Below are positions 1-9,643 of a DNA stretch of 64,000 nucleotides, piece by piece (positions within the stretch are counted from its first letter, which is position 1; each line of letters begins with the position of its first letter). The stretch spans positions 372,001 to 436,000 of the forward strand of contig NZ_CP040443.1 of assembly GCF_005843885.1 (NCBI RefSeq), in the 5' to 3' direction. This DNA comes from Escherichia sp. E4742. GTDB lineage: Bacteria; Pseudomonadota; Gammaproteobacteria; Enterobacterales; Enterobacteriaceae. The notes under the pieces were generated by a model. It saw only the letters and a program-made list of their open reading frames with translations. It was not told the origin of the DNA and made no database searches. The translations under genes and the position numbers were made by a program.

Positions 1-322
1 CGGAGACAGGCAAAAGCGCCGCCAGCAGCAACGCGCCGCCAGCCAGACCACAGGCGAACATGCCCTGAAGCGCCGAACGTTTTGCACCATATTGATCGGC
101 CAGTCGTCCGGCGTAGCCACGCGTCAGCACCGTAGCCAGAAACTGAATGCCGACGGCAATCCCGACCATGGTGTTGCCATAGCCCAGTTCATGATGAACA
201 AACAGCGGGATAACCGGCAACGGCAGCCCTACGGTCATGTAGGTTAGAAAAACCGCAAAAGCGATGCGGAAGAGCGAAAAATTGGCAGAAGATCGTGTTT
301 CTGTTTGGCTTACAGCAGTCAT
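1..322 (-). CDS. yfcJ: MFS transporter YfcJ, N-terminal part (cut by window edge)
   Basis: Only the first 107 codons are present; the rest lies to the left of the window. The ATG at 322 opens a short polar N-terminus followed by hydrophobic segments. A major-facilitator motif A (GRLADQYGAKR) lies in the loop after the second membrane segment. This matches YfcJ, an uncharacterised inner-membrane MFS carrier that sits next to fabB in E. coli. The substrate cannot be read from the sequence. It is transcribed in the same direction as fabB, but the fabB terminator at 486-514 separates them, so it probably has its own promoter in the 160 bases upstream. Confidence 0.85.
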   Translation of the reverse strand, partial: MTAVSQTETRSSANFSLFRIAFAVFLTYMTVGLPLPVIPLFVHHELGYGNTMVGIAVGIQFLATVLTRGYAGRLADQYGAKRSALQGMFACGLAGGALLLAALLPVS

Positions 323-485
323 GCATTACTCCAGAATGCAGCGCAAGGCGAGGAGTCTCCCCGTCTCATCTCTCTGGTTTTCAGGGTTACGGTGCGTTGG
401 CAGGATTTAACGCGTACGTCTTTTCAGAAGGAAATCGACAAAGCGGGAAGTTTGCCTGGAACAGGCGCCGATTGTCAATGATGTG

Positions 486-514
486 AAAAAGGGAACCATC
501 GGGTTCCCTTATTC
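486..514 (-). terminator. Intrinsic terminator downstream of fabB
   Basis: A 7-bp stem (491-497 with 502-508) with a 4-base loop is followed on the minus strand by a T-rich tract. It lies about 75 bases beyond the fabB stop and would end fabB transcripts before yfcJ. Confidence 0.7.
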
Positions 515-546
515 TTTAGTGCCGGAGGCAGCATTGGCGTGTAACG

Positions 547-583
547 TCGGATGCGACGCTGACGCGTCTTATCCGACCTACTC
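547..583. repeat. Single REP element
   Basis: A palindromic unit starting with GTCGGATGCGACGC and ending with CGTCTTATCCGACC matches the enterobacterial REP consensus. It lies between the fabB stop codon and its terminator, the usual 3'-untranslated position. Confidence 0.85.
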
Positions 584-587
584 CGAA

Positions 588-1808
588 TTAATCTTTCAGC
601 TTACGCATTACCAGCGTGGCGTTAGTGCCGCCGAAGCCGAAGCTGTTAGACATAACAGTGGTCAGTTCGCGATCGGTCGTTTCGGTCACGATGTTCAGAC
701 CCGCAGCCTGCTCGTCCAGCTCTTCAATGTTGATGCTCGGGGCGATAAAGCCGTGTTCCAGCATCAGCAGAGAGTAGATAGCTTCCTGTACGCCAGCAGC
801 GCCCAGAGAGTGACCGGTCATTGCTTTGGTTGCAGAAATCGCCGGGCTCTTATCGCCGAACACTTCACGAATAGCCGCCAGCTCTTTCACGTCACCAACC
901 GGAGTCGAAGTACCGTGGGAGTTCAGGTAGTCGATTGGGGTATCAACACCGTGCATCGCCATCTTCATGCAGCGCACTGCGCCTTCGCCAGACGGAGCAA
1001 CCATGTCTGCACCATCAGACGTTGCGCCGTAGCCAACGATTTCAGCGTAGATATGAGCACCACGTGCCAACGCGTGTTCCAGTTCTTCGACCACCACCAT
1101 ACCGCCGCCGCCAGCGATAACGAAACCGTCACGGTTAGCGTCATAAGTACGGGAGGCTTTTTCCGGGGTGTCGTTGTATTTAGTAGACAGCGCGCCCATT
1201 GCGTCGAATTCGCAGGCCATTTCCCAGCACAGCTCTTCGCCGCCGCCAGCAAACACGATGTCTTGTTTGCCCAGTTGGATCTGCTCTACTGCGTTACCGA
1301 TACAGTGTGCGGAAGTCGCACACGCGGAGCTGATGGAGTAGTTAACGCCGTGGATTTTGAACGGCGTAGCGAGGCAGGCAGAAACGCCAGATGCCATCGC
1401 TTTAGTGACCACATACGGGCCAACCGCTTTCAGGCCGCGCGGGCCGCGCATTGCGTCAGCGCCGAACACCTGAAAACGCGGGGAACCGCCGCCGGAACCT
1501 GCAATCAGGCCAACGCGCGGGTTATTCTGGTAAGCTTCCGGGGAGAGGCCAGCATCTGCAATTGCCTGCTCCATAGAAAGGAATGCATAAATGGATGCGT
1601 CGCTCATAAAGCGCACAACTTTGCGGTCAATGAGGCCAGTGGTATCCAGTTTTACGTTGCCCCAAACGTGGCTACGCATGCCGGAATCCTTCAGCTCCTG
1701 AGAGAAAGTGATCCCTGAGCGTCCTTCACGCAGAGATGCCAGGACTTCCTGCTGGTTATTACCGATGCTGGAAACAATGCCCAGGCCAGTAATCACTGCA
1801 CGTTTCAT
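588..1808 (-). CDS. fabB: 3-oxoacyl-ACP synthase I (KAS I) FabB
   Basis: FabB condenses malonyl-ACP with acyl-ACP and is needed to elongate the cis-unsaturated C10 intermediate, so it makes unsaturated fatty acids in the cytosol. The protein has 406 residues, the E. coli length, and is nearly identical to the K-12 sequence. The active-site cysteine lies in SSACATSAHC near residue 163. The two catalytic histidine regions (NSHGTSTPVGD near 298 and TGHSLGAAG near 333) are intact, and the C-terminal glycine-rich SFGFGGTNA motif is present. Upstream bases 1857-1889 hold a FabR-like palindrome and a FadR-like site, which fits repression by FabR and activation by FadR. A REP element and a terminator follow the stop. 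Confidence 0.99.
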   Translation of the reverse strand: MKRAVITGLGIVSSIGNNQQEVLASLREGRSGITFSQELKDSGMRSHVWGNVKLDTTGLIDRKVVRFMSDASIYAFLSMEQAIADAGLSPEAYQNNPRVGLIAGSGGGSPRFQVFGADAMRGPRGLKAVGPYVVTKAMASGVSACLATPFKIHGVNYSISSACATSAHCIGNAVEQIQLGKQDIVFAGGGEELCWEMACEFDAMGALSTKYNDTPEKASRTYDANRDGFVIAGGGGMVVVEELEHALARGAHIYAEIVGYGATSDGADMVAPSGEGAVRCMKMAMHGVDTPIDYLNSHGTSTPVGDVKELAAIREVFGDKSPAISATKAMTGHSLGAAGVQEAIYSLLMLEHGFIAPSINIEELDEQAAGLNIVTETTDRELTTVMSNSFGFGGTNATLVMRKLKD

Positions 1809-1856
1809 TCAATACCTCTGTAAGTCGCACATAGAGTAAGTTTCGAATGCACAATA

Positions 1857-1872
1857 GCGTACACTTGTACGC
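1857..1872. promoter_or_regulatory. FabR operator-like palindrome upstream of fabB
   Basis: GCGTACA and TGTACGC form perfect 7-base arms around a 2-base centre, 48 bases upstream of the fabB start. This is the form and place of the known FabR site, where the repressor reports the unsaturated/saturated acyl balance. Confidence 0.75.
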
Positions 1873-1874
1873 CG

Positions 1875-1891
1875 AACAAGTCCGATCAGCC
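1875..1891. promoter_or_regulatory. FadR site-like sequence upstream of fabB
   Basis: AACAAGTCCGATCAGCC matches the FadR operator pattern around the GTCCGA core. FadR is known to activate fabB from a site just upstream of its promoter, adjacent to the FabR palindrome. Assignment is by pattern and position only. Confidence 0.6.
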
Positions 1892-1966
1892 AATTAATAG
1901 AGAAATTTGCGCAGCCTGGCACACATCGCTAAGATCGAGCCACCGCCTGTAAGACGAGTAACTTAC

Positions 1967-3973
1967 GTGAAACACTACGCCATACAACCTGCCAACCTTG
2001 AATTTAATGCTGAGGGTACACCTGTTTCCCAAGATTTTGACGATGTCTATTTTTCCAACGATAACGGACTGGAAGAGACGCGTTATGTTTTTCTTGGGGG
2101 TAACCAATTAGAGGCACGCTTCCCCTGTCATCCACATCCTCTGTTTGTGGTAGCAGAGAGCGGCTTCGGCACCGGATTAAACTTCCTGACGCTATGGCAG
2201 GCATTTGATCAGTTTCGCGAAGTGCATCCGCAGGCGCAATTACAACGCTTACATTTCATTAGTTTTGAGAAATTTCCCCTCACTCGTGCCGATTTAGTGT
2301 TAGCGCACCAACACTGGCCGGAACTTGCGCCTTGGGCGGAACAGCTTCAGGCACAGTGGCCTTTGCCCCTGCCCGGTTGCCATCGTTTATTGCTCGATGA
2401 AGGCCGCGTAACGCTGGATTTATGGTTTGGCGACATTAACGAACTGACCAGCCAACTGGACGATTCGCTAAATCAAAAAGTGGATGCCTGGTTTCTGGAC
2501 GGCTTTGCGCCCGCAAAGAACCCGGATATGTGGACGCAAAACCTGTTTAACGCCATGGCGCGTGTGGCGCGTCCTGGCGGCACGCTGGCGACCTTCACAT
2601 CTGCGGGATTTGTCCGTCGCGGTTTGCAGGAAGCTGGATTCACGATGCAAAAGCGTAAGGGCTTTGGGCGGAAACGGGAAATGCTTTGCGGGGTGATGGA
2701 ACAAACATTACCACTCCCCTGTTCCACGCCGTGGTTTAACCGTACGGGCAGCAGCAAACGGGAAGCGGCAATTATCGGCGGCGGTATTGCCAGCGCGTTG
2801 TTGTCGCTGGCGCTATTACGGCGCGGCTGGCAGGTAACGCTTTATTGCGCGGATGAGACTCCCGCACTTGGTGCTTCCGGCAATCGCCAGGGGGCGCTGT
2901 ATCCGCTCTTAAGTAAACACGATGAAGCGTTGAACCGCTTTTTCTCTAATGCGTTTACTTTTGGTCGTCGACTTTACGATTTATTGCCCGTTAAATTTGA
3001 TCATGACTGGTGCGGCGTCACGCAGTTAGGCTGGGATGAAAAAAGCCAGCATAAAATCGCACAGATGCTGTCGATGGATTTACCCGAAGAACTGGCTGTA
3101 GCCGTTGAGGCAAATGCGGTTGAACAAATTACGGGCGTTGCGACAAATTGCAGCGGTATTACTTATCCGCAGGGTGGCTGGCTGTGTCCGGCAGAATTAA
3201 CCCGTAATGTGCTGGAACGGGCGGAACAGAAAGGTTTGCAGATTCGTTATCAGCATCAGTTAAAGGATTTGTCCCGTAAAGATGATGAGTGGCACCTGAC
3301 ATTTGCGGATAATCAGCAGACGATGCATAGCGTGGTGGTACTGGCGAACGGGCATCAAATTAGCCGTTTCAGCCAAACATCGCCTCTGCCAGTGTATTCA
3401 GTTGCCGGGCAGGTTAGCCATATTCCAACAACGTCGGAACTGGCGAAGCTGCGGCAGGTGCTGTGTTATGACGGTTATCTCACGCCGCAAAATCCGGCGA
3501 ATCAGCATCATTGTATTGGTGCCAGTTACCATCGCGGTAGTGAAGATACGACGTACAGTGAAGATGATCAGCAGCAGAATCGCCAGCGGTTGATTGATTG
3601 TTTCCCACAGGCGCAATGGGCGACAGACGTCGATGTCAGTGATGAAGAAGCGCGTTGCGGTGTACGTTGTGCCACACGCGATCATCTGCCAATGGTGGGC
3701 AACGTGCCTGATTATGACGCAACTCTCGCGGAATATGCGTCACTGGCGGAACAGAAAGATGAAGCGGTAAGCGCGCCGATTTATGACGATCTGTTTATGC
3801 TTGCAGCTTTGGGTTCGCGTGGTTTGTGTTCTGCCCCACTGTGCGCCGAAATTCTGGCGGCACAGATGAGTGAAGAACCGATTCCGATGGATGCCAGTAC
3901 GCTGGCGGCGTTAAATCCGAATAGGTTATGGGTGCGGAAGTTGTTGAAAGGTAAAGCGGTTAAGGCGGGGTAA
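1967..3973 (+). CDS. mnmC: Bifunctional tRNA 5-methylaminomethyl-2-thiouridine enzyme MnmC
   Basis: MnmC performs the last two steps of mnm5s2U34 synthesis in tRNAs for Lys, Glu and Gln. The N-terminal third is a SAM methyltransferase (SAM-binding ESGFGTGLNFL near residue 70). The C-terminal part, from about residue 270, is an FAD oxidoreductase with the dinucleotide-binding motif IIGGGIASALL. The chosen start is the GTG at 1967, giving 668 residues that begin VKHYAIQPANLEF, as in K-12. An in-frame ATG at 1907 would add 20 residues with no family support. It is divergent from fabB and followed by a BIME array. No lesions are seen. Confidence 0.97.
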   Translation: MKHYAIQPANLEFNAEGTPVSQDFDDVYFSNDNGLEETRYVFLGGNQLEARFPCHPHPLFVVAESGFGTGLNFLTLWQAFDQFREVHPQAQLQRLHFISFEKFPLTRADLVLAHQHWPELAPWAEQLQAQWPLPLPGCHRLLLDEGRVTLDLWFGDINELTSQLDDSLNQKVDAWFLDGFAPAKNPDMWTQNLFNAMARVARPGGTLATFTSAGFVRRGLQEAGFTMQKRKGFGRKREMLCGVMEQTLPLPCSTPWFNRTGSSKREAAIIGGGIASALLSLALLRRGWQVTLYCADETPALGASGNRQGALYPLLSKHDEALNRFFSNAFTFGRRLYDLLPVKFDHDWCGVTQLGWDEKSQHKIAQMLSMDLPEELAVAVEANAVEQITGVATNCSGITYPQGGWLCPAELTRNVLERAEQKGLQIRYQHQLKDLSRKDDEWHLTFADNQQTMHSVVVLANGHQISRFSQTSPLPVYSVAGQVSHIPTTSELAKLRQVLCYDGYLTPQNPANQHHCIGASYHRGSEDTTYSEDDQQQNRQRLIDCFPQAQWATDVDVSDEEARCGVRCATRDHLPMVGNVPDYDATLAEYASLAEQKDEAVSAPIYDDLFMLAALGSRGLCSAPLCAEILAAQMSEEPIPMDASTLAALNPNRLWVRKLLKGKAVKAG

Positions 3974-3991
3974 TCTGCTTTGGCATGGTTT

Positions 3992-4273
<282 letters not shown>

Positions 4274-4279
4274 CGCAAC

Positions 4280-4558
4280 TTACTGCTGTGACGCCTGCTG
4301 AAACAGGTGTTCCCACATATCGGTTACCAGCGCCTGGTCACGCGGCGACAATTCACCGGCACCAATGGCTTTTTCCAGACTCTGGCTAACGGTCGTATGC
4401 ACCGCCTGAGCGGAGTGGTCATCACCACTTTCCAGTTCTGCGATGGCTAATGTCAGGTGGCCACGCAAATATCCACTGGCAAACAACTCATCATCACTGG
4501 CATGGTCAACCATACCGTCGATTAATGCCAGAATGCGTGATTCAAACTCCGCGATCAT
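4280..4558 (-). CDS. yfcL: Conserved small protein YfcL
   Basis: A 92-residue acidic, helix-rich protein of the YfcL family, with no signal peptide and no catalytic motif that I recognise. Its function is unknown. It matches E. coli YfcL end to end. It is the last gene of the minus-strand run prmB-aroC-mepA-yfcA-epmC-yfcL and starts 33 bases after the epmC stop, so it is probably co-transcribed. Confidence 0.9.
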   Translation of the reverse strand: MIAEFESRILALIDGMVDHASDDELFASGYLRGHLTLAIAELESGDDHSAQAVHTTVSQSLEKAIGAGELSPRDQALVTDMWEHLFQQASQQ

Positions 4559-4591
4559 CTTCTTTCCTCATTGTAAAACGTGGCGCTGGCT

Positions 4592-5140
4592 TCAGTTGAG
4601 CTCTTCCGGCCACGGGAATTGTTCCGCCGTAAGTTCCGGCGTGTGATAATAATTTTGTAATGCTTTTATTAAGCGTGCCGGGCGTTCCGGAATGCCATTT
4701 GTCAGATAATCCATCACCTGCGCATGTACACGCCGTTGAAACACCACGCGATCCGGTTCGAAGTCGCCTTCCAGATTGTCGCAACTGACGTTAAACGGAT
4801 ATCCCGCCGCCACGCAGAACAACCAGTCCAACGCCTGCGGCTTCACTTCAACATCTTCAAACTGACTTTGCGTTTGGGCATCGCGTCCGTCCGGGCAATA
4901 CCAGTAGCCGAAATCAACCAGTTCACGGCGTGCTTTCCCGGCAATACACCAGTGCGAAATCTCGTGGATGGCGCTGGCGTAAAAGCCATGAGCGAAGACG
5001 ATTCGGTTATACGGTACTTCCGCATCAGCAGGAAGATAGATCGGTTCGTCGTCGCCTTTAATCAGACGGGTATTAAATTCATCGGCAAAGCAGCCATTAA
5101 AAATTTCAATCAACTGCTCGTAGTGGTGTGTACTGTTCAT
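4592..5140 (-). CDS. epmC: Elongation factor P hydroxylase EpmC
   Basis: EpmC (formerly YfcM) hydroxylates the beta-lysylated Lys34 of elongation factor P, the final step after EpmA and EpmB. The protein is 182 residues, as in E. coli. A HExxH-type metal-binding motif, HEISH, lies near residue 60 in the segment AIHEISHWCIAGKARREL, consistent with the metal-dependent fold of the family. The start codon overlaps the yfcA stop by one base (TAATG), so translation is probably coupled. No lesion is seen. Confidence 0.95.
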   Translation of the reverse strand: MNSTHHYEQLIEIFNGCFADEFNTRLIKGDDEPIYLPADAEVPYNRIVFAHGFYASAIHEISHWCIAGKARRELVDFGYWYCPDGRDAQTQSQFEDVEVKPQALDWLFCVAAGYPFNVSCDNLEGDFEPDRVVFQRRVHAQVMDYLTNGIPERPARLIKALQNYYHTPELTAEQFPWPEELN

Positions 5141-5949
5141 TAGTTCATCCCCAACCAGTGGAGGATCTCCTGTCCGTGGCTATCATAAAGTAATTTGGCA
5201 CTCATCACCGCCGAGACAATAACGATCATCGGGCGGATCAGCTTTTGTCCTTTGCTCAACACCAGTCTTGAACCCATACGCGCGCCGAGGAACTGCCCCA
5301 CCAGCATCACGAACCCTGTCGCCCAAATCACTTTGCCGCCGAGAATAAACAGCAGCAAACCGCCGATGTTTGACGTTGCGTTGAGTAATTTGGCGTGAGC
5401 CGTGGCTTTGGCAAGGTTGAATCCGCACAGCGTAACGAAAGCCAGTGCGTAAAACGAACCGGCTGCCGGACCAAAGAATCCGTCGTAAAAACCGACGCAA
5501 CCACCGGCAATTAACGCGAAAGGTAGGCCGTACATCCGGCGCTGGCGATCTTCTTCTCCCAGTTTTGGCATCAGCAAAAAATAGAGGCCGATACAAATCA
5601 CCAGAATGGGCAAAATCTGCCGCAGGACATCAGCCTGAACATATTGCACCAACAATGCGCCGCTCATTGAACCGACAAAGGTCATGGCGATATTGAGTTT
5701 CTGATCGCTTAAGCTGACTACTTTGCGGCGAATAAAATAGATAGTGGCGGAAATAGAGCCACCGCAGGCTTGCAGTTTATTGGTTGCCAGCGCGTTAGCC
5801 GGAGACATCCCCGCCGCCATCAATGCCGGAATGGTGAGTAACCCACCGCCACCGGCAATCGAATCGATAAATCCCGCCAGCATGGCGACAAAAAAGAGAA
5901 CACCCAGCAGTAGCGGGGAGACCATAAACAGGCTATTAAACGTTTCCAT
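5140..5949 (-). CDS. yfcA: TSUP-family inner-membrane permease YfcA
   Basis: A 269-residue hydrophobic protein with roughly eight membrane segments and the two TauE/SafE-type repeats of the TSUP family. The first contains GFIDSIAGGGGLLTIPALM (residues 26-44) and the second GFYDGFFGPAAGSF (near 153). Family members move sulfur-containing or organic anions, but the substrate here is unknown. It overlaps mepA upstream and epmC downstream by one base each, showing tight coupling in this operon. Confidence 0.93.
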   Translation of the reverse strand: METFNSLFMVSPLLLGVLFFVAMLAGFIDSIAGGGGLLTIPALMAAGMSPANALATNKLQACGGSISATIYFIRRKVVSLSDQKLNIAMTFVGSMSGALLVQYVQADVLRQILPILVICIGLYFLLMPKLGEEDRQRRMYGLPFALIAGGCVGFYDGFFGPAAGSFYALAFVTLCGFNLAKATAHAKLLNATSNIGGLLLFILGGKVIWATGFVMLVGQFLGARMGSRLVLSKGQKLIRPMIVIVSAVMSAKLLYDSHGQEILHWLGMN

Positions 5950-6773
5950 TAGATCACGTGCTCATCCAGTAGCGCCTGGCAGGAAGGCGGCAACGGAGGC
6001 GGTGTCTTCTTCTCAGGCTTGGTTGTTCCTGGTTTCGGTGGTTCAAACCAGCTTTGCAGTTCTGCCCCGCAACCATCGCCCGGCGGTGGTAAAGGTTGGT
6101 CCTCACACTCCAGGCTATCGGCAGGACAACGTAATCGTACATGCATATGCGCACGATGCTGGAACCAGGGTCTCACTTTACGCAACCAGTCGCGATCGGT
6201 GCCTGCATCAAGGCAAAGTTGTTGTTTAATCGCCGGATTAACAAAAATGCGGGTGACGTCTTTGTCCTGTGCGGCGAGTTTGATCAGGCTGAAAATTTCC
6301 GGCTTCCACAGCGTGGGAACGACACGCTTGCCATCACGGGAAACCAAATCTAATGCCTGCGGGCGCAAGAGTTGCGCGGAGGTCCAGCGTGTTTTCGGCA
6401 GTTGCAGGAAGATATCGACATCCAGTCCGGTCTGGTGGCTGGCGTGACCGCCGTTAAAACGCCCACCAGCGGGCATTCCCATATCGCCAATCAGCACCGT
6501 ACCCATGCCCAGATTGTTCACCTGGCTACTCAGACGCTGGATAAACATCACCAGATCCGGGTGACCGAAATAGCGACGCTGATCGGTACGCATCACCTGA
6601 TAATGTTCGGACTGTATCGGCAGCGTGTCAGCGCCAACGATACAACCATTAGAAAAACTGCCTATCGATTGTGCGCTACCCGGCACAGGTTGGGTTATTT
6701 TTTGCCATGGCGTCGCTGCCAGGCTGGCGCTACTGGCAAGCAGAGCCAGCAGCGCAATCGCGGTTTTGTTCAT
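5949..6773 (-). CDS. mepA: Penicillin-insensitive murein DD-endopeptidase MepA
   Basis: MepA is a periplasmic zinc endopeptidase that cleaves the D-Ala-mDAP cross-links of peptidoglycan. A signal peptide ending in SSASLAA covers the first 20 residues. The LAS-family zinc ligands are visible: the histidine and aspartate in GGHASHQTGLDVDIF, and the HMH triad in QHRAHMHVRL. The length is 274 residues, as in E. coli. The gene starts three bases after aroC and overlaps yfcA by one base, so this cell-wall enzyme is carried in the same transcript as the chorismate synthase gene. Confidence 0.97.
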   Translation of the reverse strand: MNKTAIALLALLASSASLAATPWQKITQPVPGSAQSIGSFSNGCIVGADTLPIQSEHYQVMRTDQRRYFGHPDLVMFIQRLSSQVNNLGMGTVLIGDMGMPAGGRFNGGHASHQTGLDVDIFLQLPKTRWTSAQLLRPQALDLVSRDGKRVVPTLWKPEIFSLIKLAAQDKDVTRIFVNPAIKQQLCLDAGTDRDWLRKVRPWFQHRAHMHVRLRCPADSLECEDQPLPPPGDGCGAELQSWFEPPKPGTTKPEKKTPPPLPPSCQALLDEHVI

Positions 6774-6776
6774 GTT

Positions 6777-7862
6777 TTACCAGCGTGGAATATCAGTCTT
6801 CACATCGGCATTTTGCGCCCGTTGCCGTAACAAGTGATCCATCAAAACGATCGCCAGCATCGCTTCAGCGATCGGCACCGCACGTATCCCGACACAAGGA
6901 TCGTGACGGCCTTTGGTGATCATCTCAACTTCTTCGCCAAAGCGGTTGATCGTGCGCCCAGGCACAGTAATGCTGGAGGTCGGTTTCAGCGCCATATGAG
7001 CAATGATTTGTTGCCCGCTGCTGATGCCACCAAGAATGCCGCCTGCGTGGTTGCTCTGAAAACCGTCTTTGGTGATTTCGTCGCGGTTCTGGCTACCGCG
7101 CAGCGCCACCACGTCAAAACCATCGCCAATTTCCACACCTTTCACCGCGTTGATGCTCATCAGCGCATGGGCGATGTCGGCATCCAGGCGATCAAAGACC
7201 GGCTCGCCAAGTCCGGCGGGGACGCCACTGGCAATAACGGTCACTTTCGCACCGATGGAGTCGCCCTCTTTTTTCAGCGCACGCATCAGTTCATCTAAGG
7301 CGTCGATTTTGTCCGGGTCCGGGCAGAAGAACGGATTTTGCTCGACCTGCGACCAGTCTTTGATTTCCAGCGGAATGTCGCCCATTTGGGTCAGGCAACC
7401 GCGAATCTCAATGCCAAATTTCTCTGCGAGATATTTTTTGGCAATCGCCCCTGCCGCCACGCGCATGGCGGTTTCGCGGGCGGAAGAACGTCCGCCGCCG
7501 CGATAATCGCGCAGGCCGTATTTTTGTTCGTAGGTGTAATCGGCATGGCCCGGACGGAAAACATCCTTAATCGCACTGTAATCCTGAGAACGCTGGTCGG
7601 TGTTTTCAATCAGCAAGCCAATGCTGGTGCCGGTGGTAACGCCCTCAAAAACGCCGGAGAGAATTTTGACCTGATCCGGCTCACGTCGCTGGGTGGTATA
7701 GCGCGATGTCCCAGGGCGACGACGGTCGAGATCGTGTTGCAGATCCGCTTCCGTGAGCGGAATTCCTGGCGGAACACCATCGACGATACAGCCGAGCGCC
7801 AGCCCGTGCGATTCGCCGAAGGTGGTTACGCGAAAGAGTTGTCCAATTGTGTTTCCAGCCAT
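6777..7862 (-). CDS. aroC: Chorismate synthase AroC
   Basis: AroC converts 5-enolpyruvylshikimate-3-phosphate to chorismate using reduced FMN, the last step of the shikimate pathway. The protein is 361 residues. The three family signatures are present: GESHG near residue 17, the GGGRSSARETAMRVAAGA block near 124, and SNHAGGILGGISSGQ near 270. The ATG at 7862 was chosen; a GTG one codon earlier is in frame, but the ATG has GGAG five bases upstream and agrees with the known start. It follows prmB by 34 bases. Confidence 0.99.
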   Translation of the reverse strand: MAGNTIGQLFRVTTFGESHGLALGCIVDGVPPGIPLTEADLQHDLDRRRPGTSRYTTQRREPDQVKILSGVFEGVTTGTSIGLLIENTDQRSQDYSAIKDVFRPGHADYTYEQKYGLRDYRGGGRSSARETAMRVAAGAIAKKYLAEKFGIEIRGCLTQMGDIPLEIKDWSQVEQNPFFCPDPDKIDALDELMRALKKEGDSIGAKVTVIASGVPAGLGEPVFDRLDADIAHALMSINAVKGVEIGDGFDVVALRGSQNRDEITKDGFQSNHAGGILGGISSGQQIIAHMALKPTSSITVPGRTINRFGEEVEMITKGRHDPCVGIRAVPIAEAMLAIVLMDHLLRQRAQNADVKTDIPRW

Positions 7863-7896
7863 CACGGCTCCGTTATTGTTGTGTTTGCGTGTTTAC

Positions 7897-8829
7897 TTAA
7901 TCTTTATAAATCGCGAAATGTTCTCGTGCGGCAATAAGCTGCTCTTTGGTGAGCATAAACACACCATCACCACCGTTATCAAACTCCAGCCAGGTGAACG
8001 GAACATCCGGATATTGTTCCATCAGATGTACCATGCTGTTGCCGACTTCACAAATCAGCACGCCATCATCTGCAAGGTAATCTGCCGCGTTACCGAGGAT
8101 GCGACGCGTCAGTTTCAGGCCGTCAGAACCAGACGCCAGTCCAAGTTCCGGCTCATGACGATATTCGTTTGGCAGGTCGGACATATCTTCCGCATCGACA
8201 TACGGCGGGTTAGTGACGATCAGGTCGTACTGCACTTTCGGCAAATCACGGAACAGATCGGAACGAATCGGAATGACGTTGTGGATCAGACCATGTTCTT
8301 CGATGTTTTGTTCGGCTACCGCCAGCGCGTCGGGAGAGATATCCACCGCGTCGACTTCCGCTTCCGGGAAGGCATAAGCGCAGGCAATAGCTATGCAGCC
8401 ACTACCGGTACACATATCCAGAATATGTTGCGGTTGCTTGCTGATAAGTCCGGCAAATTTATTGTTGATCAGTTCACCAATCGGCGAGCGCGGCACCAGC
8501 ACGCGTTCATCGACGTAAAATTCATGGCCGCAGAACCAGGCTTTGTTGGTCAGGTAGGCTACCGGAATGCGTTCGTTGACGCGACGGATCACGCGCTCAA
8601 CAATACGGTGTTTTTCGCTGGAGGTCAGGCGGGCGTTGCGCATATCTTCCGGAATATCCAGCGGCAGGTAGAGCGACGGCAATACCAGTTGCACTGCTTC
8701 ATCCCACGGGTTATCGGTGCCGTGACCGTACCAGATATTTGCCGCGCTGAAGCGGCTAACCGACCAGCGCAACATGTCCTGAATGGTTTGCAGCTCATTT
8801 ACTGCTTCATCAACGAAAATTTTATCCAC
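7897..8829 (-). CDS. prmB: Ribosomal protein uL3 N5-glutamine methyltransferase PrmB
   Basis: PrmB methylates a glutamine of ribosomal protein L3 during 50S assembly. The 310-residue protein contains the SAM-binding motif DMCTGSGCIAIA near residue 140 and the HemK-family catalytic motif NPPY near 205. The start is a GTG at 8829 preceded by a strong GGAGG six bases away. It is the first gene of the run through aroC, mepA, yfcA, epmC and yfcL, and is divergent from smrB. Confidence 0.97.
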   Translation of the reverse strand: MDKIFVDEAVNELQTIQDMLRWSVSRFSAANIWYGHGTDNPWDEAVQLVLPSLYLPLDIPEDMRNARLTSSEKHRIVERVIRRVNERIPVAYLTNKAWFCGHEFYVDERVLVPRSPIGELINNKFAGLISKQPQHILDMCTGSGCIAIACAYAFPEAEVDAVDISPDALAVAEQNIEEHGLIHNVIPIRSDLFRDLPKVQYDLIVTNPPYVDAEDMSDLPNEYRHEPELGLASGSDGLKLTRRILGNAADYLADDGVLICEVGNSMVHLMEQYPDVPFTWLEFDNGGDGVFMLTKEQLIAAREHFAIYKD

Positions 8830-8994
8830 GTATTCCTCCAGGGCATGGTCGCATTAATTTCGGCGGCTAGTTTGCCATGAAGATGACGATAAATCAGCAT
8901 TCACGCGGCGATGACGCAGGAAAATTATGTTTTGACCGATCGATTGCGCTACGAGTCGGGTAAACTGTAGGAAAATTAAAATAGAGATGCATAA

Positions 8995-9546
8995 ATGAAA
9001 AAGAAAACAACACTCAGCGAGGAGGATCAGGCACTGTTTCGCCAGTTGATGGCGGGCACTCGCAAAATTAAGCAGGACACGATTGTCCATCGTCCACAGC
9101 GTAAAAAAATCAGCGAAGTGCCGGTCAAGCGGTTGATTCAGGAGCAGGCTGATGCCAGCCATTATTTCTCTGATGAGTTTCAGCCGTTATTAAATACTGA
9201 AGGTCCGGTGAAATATGTCCGCCCGGATGTGAGCCATTTTGAGGCAAAGAAACTGCGACGCGGTGATTATTCGCCGGAGCTGTTTTTGGATTTACACGGT
9301 CTGACGCAGCTTCAGGCCAAACAAGAGTTAGGCGCGTTGATTGCCGCCTGCCGCCGCGAACATGTGTTTTGCGCCTGTGTGATGCATGGGCACGGTAAGC
9401 ATATTTTGAAGCAACAAACACCGCTATGGCTGGCACAGCATCCGCATGTCATGGCATTTCACCAGGCACCGAAAGAGTACGGCGGCGACGCGGCGTTACT
9501 GGTGTTGATTGAAGTGGAAGAGTGGCTGCCGCCGGAGTTGCCCTGA
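8995..9546 (+). CDS. smrB: Ribosome-rescue endonuclease SmrB
   Basis: SmrB (formerly YfcN) is recruited to collided ribosomes in E. coli and cuts the mRNA upstream of the stalled ribosome, feeding tmRNA rescue. The 183-residue protein has a basic N-terminal extension that docks on the ribosome, and a C-terminal Smr domain from about residue 95 with the DLHGLT and HGHGKHIL motifs. It is divergent from prmB and single-cistron, followed by a REP element. No lesions are seen. Confidence 0.96.
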
Positions 9547-9597
9547 ATATTCAGAGGCGAATGGGTTTTACCGTTTCGCCTTAAATACGGAGATCGA

Positions 9598-9635
9598 ATG
9601 CCGGATGCGGCGTAAACGCCTTATCCGGCTTATGC
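9598..9635. repeat. Single REP element
   Basis: A REP palindrome (GCCGGATGCGGCG to CGCCTTATCCGGC) fills the gap between the convergent genes smrB and yfcO. Confidence 0.88.
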
Positions 9636-9643
9636 ACTACTTG

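Noticed and set aside
483..1718. A 411-codon frame opposite fabB
   Set aside because: It is an antisense shadow of the highly constrained fabB codons, with no ribosome-binding site and no family resemblance.
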